Assembly (NCBI GenBank): GCA_002633025.1
Contig: NMRB01000242.1
Location: forward strand, 135,951-199,950
Origin: Notospermus geniculatus
Taxonomy: Eukaryota > Nemertea > Pilidiophora > Heteronemertea > Lineidae
Reading direction: 5' to 3'
DNA length: 64,000 nt
In this document: positions 58,401 through 64,000 of the stretch, one piece after another
Position numbering within the stretch: position 1 is the first letter of the stretch
How the letters are laid out: each line of letters starts with the position of its first letter
Notes under the pieces: generated by a model
What the model was told of the DNA's origin: nothing
Database searches by the model: none
Seen by the model: the letters and a program-made list of their open reading frames with translations, nothing else
Made by a program: the position numbers and the translations under genes

Positions 58401-61400
58401 GAAGTGACCATCAGCCTTGATATTTCAAGATGCAAAGTGAGGACTTCCAAAAGAGAATGGACCATATTCGAGAAGCCTCCTTAACTCTAAGGTCCACTTT
58501 AAGCTGTTGTATTCTGCCCTGCAAACAATTATAGCTAAAGGTAAACCTTGGGGTTAAGGAAGCCACTAGAATACGGCTCAATGATTTCCACACTTCATCA
58601 TTGGTATTCATTGGTATGTGTTCACTCGAGATGATCTTTCGTTAGGTAACAATAGTCTTGACATTCGGATCAATTTGGGGGGAAACTGTCATTTTCAGGA
58701 CAATTTCTCTCAGTCCTTAGTGGCCAGAGCAGCAGGAGGCGGCAATACAAGGCCTACAGGAGGGAACACAAAGTAAGTTAATAAACAACTGCAACAACTG
58801 GAACGCCTGAATGAACGATGCGCAAATCATAACCTCAAGAAGAAATGAAATAAGTCCAATAATCCAATTTTACCTTATGTTTCTGACAGACATAAACATT
58901 CATGAACATGCGAACCTGTGATAAGAAGCAACTGAATTTGGCTCAATTGTTCAAAACAGCATTAACCGAAGGCTGATGACACTTTTACCAGTATTGAAAT
59001 CTGGTTAATAACTACAACGTTCATGCAGTACACACACAGTTAACTTGGAGACAATGAAGAAATTCGACTCATGTCGAAGTATACACACAGATATCATTGA
59101 CAAATGGTAGGAGAACTACATGTAATTTAGTCAAAATTAAGCCAGGACACACATAGCAAGCACACTTGGTCATAAGCCTAGAAAACACTCAAGTACATGT
59201 ATAAAATTGAGAGAATCACATGGTAGAGGCTTCGAAGAAACCATAGAATTATCCATCGAAGTAATTTTCAAATGAAGAAATCTTACACTACAGTTACTCT
59301 GAATAACTCCCCAAGTTTATCACCAAGTTTGTTGAAACTGACATGAAAACGTACCTTGTCAGCCTTGTCCCAGAGAATTCCCTTCGTGGTGCTGGAGAAG
59401 TTGGGGATGTCCACAACATGATCATTCACCTGGAAAGAAATTAAAGTTGACCAGAAAGGTAGGCCATAGTTCCAGGTGGACAACAATTCCTGGCACAGCT
59501 GCTGGTGAAATTGTATTCTACCATACTCCTTCTAAACTCTGAAACTCCACACGCTAGGGACATCACAGGGAGAATACCAACACATCATCCTATGTCATGA
59601 TATTGCCCCTAATGATGGTACTGCCCAGTCCATTCCTTGGCATCCCAGACCTTCGGCCCTGGTGGATGACACTCCCCCTTCAACGGAGCTTGATCATCAC
59701 CAATTGACTTCAGTNCCTATCCTACATTCATCGCACAGAATGTATATCATTCTCAGGCCACACGTCGCCAAACAGATACGCCGAGGGAGTAATTTCATGT
59801 TGACCTGCTTTGTCAGCTTTGTTCAAACCTGCGTAGTTCATGTGTATCAATCATCGGCCTTCTTGGGATGAGATGGTGGGGATGAACATTTGCTGGACTG
59901 GCTTTGATACTCCACGGATTCTGGCGAATGTCGACAGGGGTTTGTGTAAGCGGATGAAGAGGAGCGAGGTAAAAACCCCTGCTGTGGGAGGATGCTTTCA
60001 ACGGAGCTTGACATCACCAATTGACTTCAGTATGCAACGAACCAGTCCTTGCCCTCCCACAGTCCCTTTGAGACACATTAAATATCAGAAATAGATTTAA
60101 CAACCTCAAGTAATTTGCCTCACAGTCACTACTACGCCAAGTTGACGAGATGTCACTGCAGACAGCCATACTATTAAAACTTACAGGGTTGTAGACGTAT
60201 CCATCACTTTTCTCATCAACAAAGATCAGCCTTGTACCACTAGGATCTGGGTAGATCTTCCTAATGCCTTCAACATGACGATACTCGTTCACAAACTGCC
60301 AGTCTTCGATGGAGAAGTAGTGAATTCCACCAGTCTGAAATGTAATAAGTCAATTGAAATCTTCAGTTGTTTTTGTCACTGATCAAGGCACAAATCGTAA
60401 GGAAACCAACAGTGGTGAATTGCCCTGGAAATCTCTCTGTATTACACAACTGAAGGAAAGGTTTCTTACATCCGATCCATAAATGAGGAAATCATGGGAG
60501 ATATCATGACAAGTAATCCGGCAATCATTCTGGTCCGGGAAGAGTCTCATCTGCCTCTCCTCGCTTGTAGCTGCTTCATCATCAATCTAAAATGAGAAGC
60601 AGAAAAACAGTGAATTGGCATTAGATAAGACTGATTCTCTTGGAAGCAATTGTCCCTTCTGACTGTATGCATTTAGTTAAGTGTCCCATTTCAACAACCC
60701 CAATGGAACTACCATAAAGCAACAGTGACTTCACCCATACCTGTCCTCCACTCATGTGGTCATACAATCTGTACAGGTAAACGTTGGTTTACACTTAGGT
60801 TGCCCGTCACTGTCCGAAGACACAACCAGATGGCCACCATCATTGAGTCGGGTTCACACTCTTCTGTCGTCCGACGTTAAGACAGCAACAGCATGAGAGT
60901 AATTTGGGCACTGAACTTACCAAATGAAGTTGAACTTTCCCTTCAAAACTTGCAGCGGCATAGTCTGCATTGAGCTTCATACTTGTGACAGTGCCGAGGT
61001 ATTCACGGTCCTTCTGTTTCTCGGGGCCTACAATGAGAAACAAGAAGAAATGGGTTGCAATATTATGAACTTCTCTCTGCGCTCTAAGACTACGGCAAAT
61101 ATCACATGCAGTTGTTGTAAAAGCTTACCATTATCTCCAAGCAGGTAGAACCAAGCTCTGTTGTTCATACCAACAGCAAGGTGGAAAGGTCCAAGGCCTA
61201 TGAAGGTTGGCTCAACATCTACATTGATAGCCATACCATTCTCCTGCTGAATGGCATCATGGACGGTCACCTCAAGCAATGAGGTCAAATATGCAATCTT
61301 TGTGTGGTGTGCAGCACCTAGGATGGGGAGCTTAGTCAGATACACATATAGAGTGCCCTTTTGGGTGGACACGGCCATGAGTTGTCCGTCATCGGTCCAG

Positions 61401-63527
61401 GAAATCTTATCTAGGCCACGTTCGTCCTCAAGATCGATGATTGCATACATCTCTTTTAGATCCGAAAGGTCGTGGATCTTGATACTGGAATGTATGGCAT
61501 GAGAATGTCACATTTGATTATCGTATCAAAAACTGCTAGACAAAGTTAGGAAACCACCAAAAAGACATGGCTGACTGGCATTTTAGGAGCAACAAGTTTG
61601 GAAAGAAGGATCTCCGCTGTTTCAGATTCTGGAGTGTGCAGATGAGACAGATAAGATGGAGACTGCAACCTAAACTCCAGTATGTTCTACTTACCGATTG
61701 TCACCACATGATGCAGCCTTGTTTAGGGACAGCGACACAGCAATACTAGTTAGATTGTCTTTATGGTTCCTTGCTTGGAAGAGCTCCTATAGGAAAAGGA
61801 TAAATAGGTTATGATGAAGCTGTTACGCCATCTAAAGCCACAACTCATTCTGCACTGAGTAATAAAGCTGTTCAACAGATTGTTGTTGGTCATTCAGAGA
61901 CAATAGTTATGAAGTTTTTGGAGCACATAGACAGAGAATCTTTGTAACTTTAGCTCTCTCACACGTTTTGAGACCTCTATTCAACAGTGTCATGCCAGCT
62001 TAGTCCCCTTTGAATTTGTAAAACTAAGGACGGAAAAGTTTCCTGGAAAGTCCTGAATAATATTGCAACCTTCTGGGCTGCAGAAGGAATCTCCAACTTC
62101 AGCTCCCGACCTACCTGACCGATCTCCCTCATGTGTGTGCTGATGACCACAAAATATCCCAGTGAGAATCCAATCATGATATACCCATCACCATACCACT
62201 TGTATGCAACAATATTACCATATCTCTGCTGGAACGCCAACTCTATTGGGTTTTCTGGGTCGTTCATGTTGTAGAGGAATAGGGTCTTTCTGCCGATCAC
62301 AATGCTCACCTGAAGTGAAAATAACAATGTAGTAACTGGAGGAGACAATGAGAGGGAGTTTGTGAGAAATTCAGCAANTTTTAATGAGATCTTTCCAAGA
62401 GTAATGAACACTATGATGAAATGCTATTGTTGTTGTCAACGGCAGTTCTTGATGGGACTTGAACCCACGAACTCTCATATCTGGTATACAGTGGAATCGG
62501 CGACCACCTCAGTAACCGATCAATGCAGTCGACCATTTGACTGTTTTTCTGTGGGTGGTGGTCATGTTACCAGGTTCTATGTCCCATTTGTTTTCAAGGG
62601 AGTATTCCAAGACGATAACAAAATGTCACTCCCAATGAGAACTATAACAGATGCAAAAGAAGTAACACTGAAAGATGAGAACTGACAAACAAACTTCTGT
62701 AAAATAATCAACTTTTTTCCAACAATATAAACATAATTCAATCTTTATGTGTAACATAATTCTGAACACAAGACTTACATTCCTGCGTTCACTGCACTGA
62801 AGGGAAAGGGACAATATCATTATGTCAAATCCTTCCATTACAAATTACATCACATGATTACATAATCGACAGTTAGTAGGCCCACTCAAGGCTTTGGGTG
62901 GTTGGTCCCACTTGTGGGTGGGTGGTCCCACTATTGTTGGTCCAAACTGAAACCAATAAATGGTTTGGCCTACTCTTTGGGAAATTTATTTCAAATAAAT
63001 TTTCCATTCCCCTTTATTTATGTATCCCCTTTATTTATGGAAACAGATTAGTAATAGTGACATTTCCTGCTCGTTACCTGAGTCCACTGTCAAGCTGTGA
63101 CGTCTTTTGTGTGTTGGCATCCCAGAGGAAGATGACACCAGTTTTATCATTGATGATAGCGAGAGTATCTCCATCCTTGTCCCAGCCAAGGCCTGAGCAC
63201 ATACTGAAATGTTTGAAAGGCAATTATTTTGCTGAAGCAGCTGGAAAAGGCCCGATAGACATCGTGAATCGAGATAAAAGAGCACTGCTTTGCCGGACAT
63301 ACCGGTATTTCAGAGGTAGAGTGTGTCAGATTTTCATTTTCAGTACACAAGTCATGCCAACGAAGAAAAGGACAGATCATCTCTTGTTCAAGAACATCAT
63401 CATTCCTCAGCCCAGGCCTACCTATTCTTGCAGGAATTCATGTACTCGAAGGAAAACTTACCCTGGCAAACTGATCTCATCACAGAGTTCACCATGGCGG
63501 TCATAGATCCGAACAATATGATCAAAC
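49435..63527 (-). CDS. WDR19: IFT144/WDR19, intraflagellar transport complex A subunit (partial)
   Basis: Exons, transcript order: 63527-63462, 63203-63078, [gap], 62309-62115, 61786-61695, 61484-61139, 61027-60921, 60586-60470, 60334-60185, 59429-59355, 58068-58002 or 56670-56604, 54989-54817, 54491-54356, 54172-54000, 53713-53475, 53333-53258, 53086-52863, 52771-52682, 52522-52398, 52122-51866, 51610-51389, 50622-50541, 50331-50181, 49889-49766, 49623-49435 (stop). All joined phases agree. WD-repeat propellers come first ([39 protein letters not shown]). Then come TPR-like helices ([37 protein letters not shown]) and two C-terminal zinc ribbons (CPYC..CPEC and CPSC..CPMC), as in vertebrate WDR19 (about 1340 residues). 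The protein works in retrograde ciliary transport and membrane-receptor entry into cilia. The first exon(s) lie beyond the window; a segment of roughly 100 residues between the second and third listed exons is missing. Confidence 0.95.
49958..50055. repeat. MITE with CAGTRGAACCTC-type ends
   Basis: Left end CAGTGAAACCTCCCTTAG and inverted right end CAGTAGAACCTCTTAAT, with internal GGACA/TGTCC pairs. These ends resemble Tc1/mariner-derived MITEs common in invertebrates; a similar start occurs near 5877. Located in a WDR19 intron. Confidence 0.55.
50727..50830. repeat. Foldback repeat, related copy at about 58330-58430
   Basis: The inverted arms contain GGTTCATGTCGCTTCACCTT and the inverse of AAAGTGTCCATGACC. 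A diverged relative in another WDR19 intron keeps GGTTCAT, the GCTCTATCT core, GTCCGAA and a TTGATAT end. Non-coding. Confidence 0.5.
54676..54723. repeat. 48-bp near-perfect palindrome
   Basis: GATTTCAAAGTTGGTT and its inverse AACCAACTTTGAAATC surround an ACCGGT centre. It lies in a WDR19 intron about 90 bp from an exon. Confidence 0.8.
55865..56189. repeat. MITE with TGTGACC ends, interrupted by another MITE
   Basis: The outer arms read TGTGACCGGGTCTCTGAAAA and, inverted, TGTGACCCAGTCTGGCAAAA, each followed by CCCGGCCAAAGTCGCT. Between the arms lies a complete separate foldback element at 55914-56031 (ends GGGCCGTATTCACGGGTC and GGGCCGTATGCACGGGTC, ATA on both sides). This is a nested insertion in a WDR19 intron. 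Confidence 0.75.
56604..56670 (-). CDS. WDR19: WDR19 alternative exon A (67 nt)
   Basis: Acceptor ATTCAATTCCAG before the exon and donor GTATGC after it. It encodes 22 codons plus one base, reading [17 protein letters not shown] and then RETVS with the final G codon split. This aligns residue for residue with the single segment of vertebrate WDR19 around VFIAYDDDKVYTYVF (from memory). Exon B at 58002-58068 has the same length, phases and position in the protein. Including both would shift the frame, so at most one can be used per transcript. Confidence 0.82.
57378..57787. repeat. PIF/Harbinger-like MITE between WDR19 exons A and B
   Basis: The terminal repeats GGCCACACTTTTTATATTTA and, inverted, GGCCACACTTTTTTTATTTA both continue TTGGATTACGGAT. 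TAA flanks both ends (57375-57377, 57788-57790). 410 bp with no transposase. Confidence 0.8.
58002..58068 (-). CDS. WDR19: WDR19 alternative exon B (67 nt)
   Basis: Acceptor CTTCATTTTCAG and donor GTAGGC flank 67 nt encoding [16 protein letters not shown] and then SKESYK with the final G codon split. It fills the same place in the beta-propeller as exon A: F, aromatic-Asp, acidic/Lys and Y positions are shared, while many other residues differ. The reading frame is open and the splice phases match the neighbours (phase 0 before, phase 1 after), which argues against a decayed copy. Confidence 0.78.
61752..61976. repeat. 225-bp block repeated exactly at 63776-64000
   Basis: Every base I compared from 61752 to 61976 recurs at the right edge of the window, offset 2,024 bp. 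The block includes part of the WDR19 exon 61695-61786. The second copy begins directly after a poly-C run (about 63763-63775) and continues to the window end, so its full length is unknown. Confidence 0.95.
62441..62530 (-). repeat. tRNA-derived SINE fragment
   Basis: The minus strand holds a B-box-like GGTTCAAGTCC inside a T-arm-like context (CGTGGGTTCAAGTCCCATCA), preceded by a weaker A-box-like region (GAGGTGGTCGCCGATTCC). The arms do not fold into a full tRNA, so it is taken as a SINE or pseudo-tRNA. Confidence 0.5.
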
Positions 63528-64000
63528 CTACAAAAACATTGAAACATCACCTGTTATTCAATCACATATATTTTTTTGGACTTTATTGGTGCAATTTTCG
63601 ATGATTCATCAGACATGTCAGAACCATTACTGAGCCATTTCCATATCAACAATTCTGATTCTTCTCCAAAAATAAATTCAATTCAAAGCTGCAGCTGCTT
63701 CAATGGTCAAGTACCCCAGCCTAGAGCAGCGCATTCCCTCTGCCTTGTTACCAAGTATGCCCCCCCCCCCCCCCCAGATTGTCTTTATGGTTCCTTGCTT
63801 GGAAGAGCTCCTATAGGAAAAGGATAAATAGGTTATGATGAAGCTGTTACGCCATCTAAAGCCACAACTCATTCTGCACTGAGTAATAAAGCTGTTCAAC
63901 AGATTGTTGTTGGTCATTCAGAGACAATAGTTATGAAGTTTTTGGAGCACATAGACAGAGAATCTTTGTAACTTTAGCTCTCTCACACGTTTTGAGACCT

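Noticed and set aside
62898-63506. 202-codon open frame on the plus strand
   Set aside because: It overlaps two WDR19 exons on the other strand in antisense and resembles no protein; a chance frame.

Overview
This window is nuclear DNA from an animal. The genes have many GT-AG introns, the intergenic DNA is AT-rich, and short inverted-repeat transposons are abundant. Four genes match bilaterian families exon by exon. I cannot name the species. The gene content, the TAGGCCTA-rich intergenic DNA and the transposon load suggest a marine invertebrate, perhaps an invertebrate deuterostome (an impression only). Nine N tracts (11626, 15755, 20167-20195, 23460, 31195, 34010, 46828, 59715, 62378) and several local duplications show that it is a draft assembly of a polymorphic genome.

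Layout: 1-7.4 kb holds no recognised gene, only foldback transposons and probably the long 3'UTR of the next gene. 7.4-10.9 kb (-) is a RAB33 small GTPase in two exons. 12.1-20.8 kb (+) is NAA15, the large auxiliary subunit of the NatA N-terminal acetyltransferase, in about 20 exons. It lies head to head with RAB33, and three of its introns carry related box C/D snoRNA-like sequences. 20.8-28.2 kb is non-coding, with MITEs and two tandem repeats. 28.2-29.6 kb (+) is a small three-exon gene of unknown function (139 codons). 30.3-34.9 kb is a tandemly arranged repeat family. 36.9-47.1 kb (-) is a JADE-family PHD-finger gene, whose product is a scaffold of the HBO1 histone acetyltransferase complex. 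Its PHD/zinc-knuckle exon block is present twice, and one copy is frameshifted. 49.4-63.5 kb (-) is WDR19/IFT144, a core intraflagellar-transport-A protein of cilia. The 5' exon(s) lie beyond the window and at least one N-terminal exon is missing.

The genes do not form one pathway: they cover Golgi trafficking, co-translational acetylation, chromatin acetylation and cilia. From memory, the human orthologues RAB33B, NAA15, JADE1 and WDR19 all lie on chromosome 4, with RAB33B and NAA15 neighbours, so the window may preserve old linkage.

The most interesting signals are a pair of equal-length (67 nt), same-phase tandem exons in WDR19 that look mutually exclusive, and the three snoRNA-like copies in NAA15 introns with a conserved putative 18S rRNA guide.
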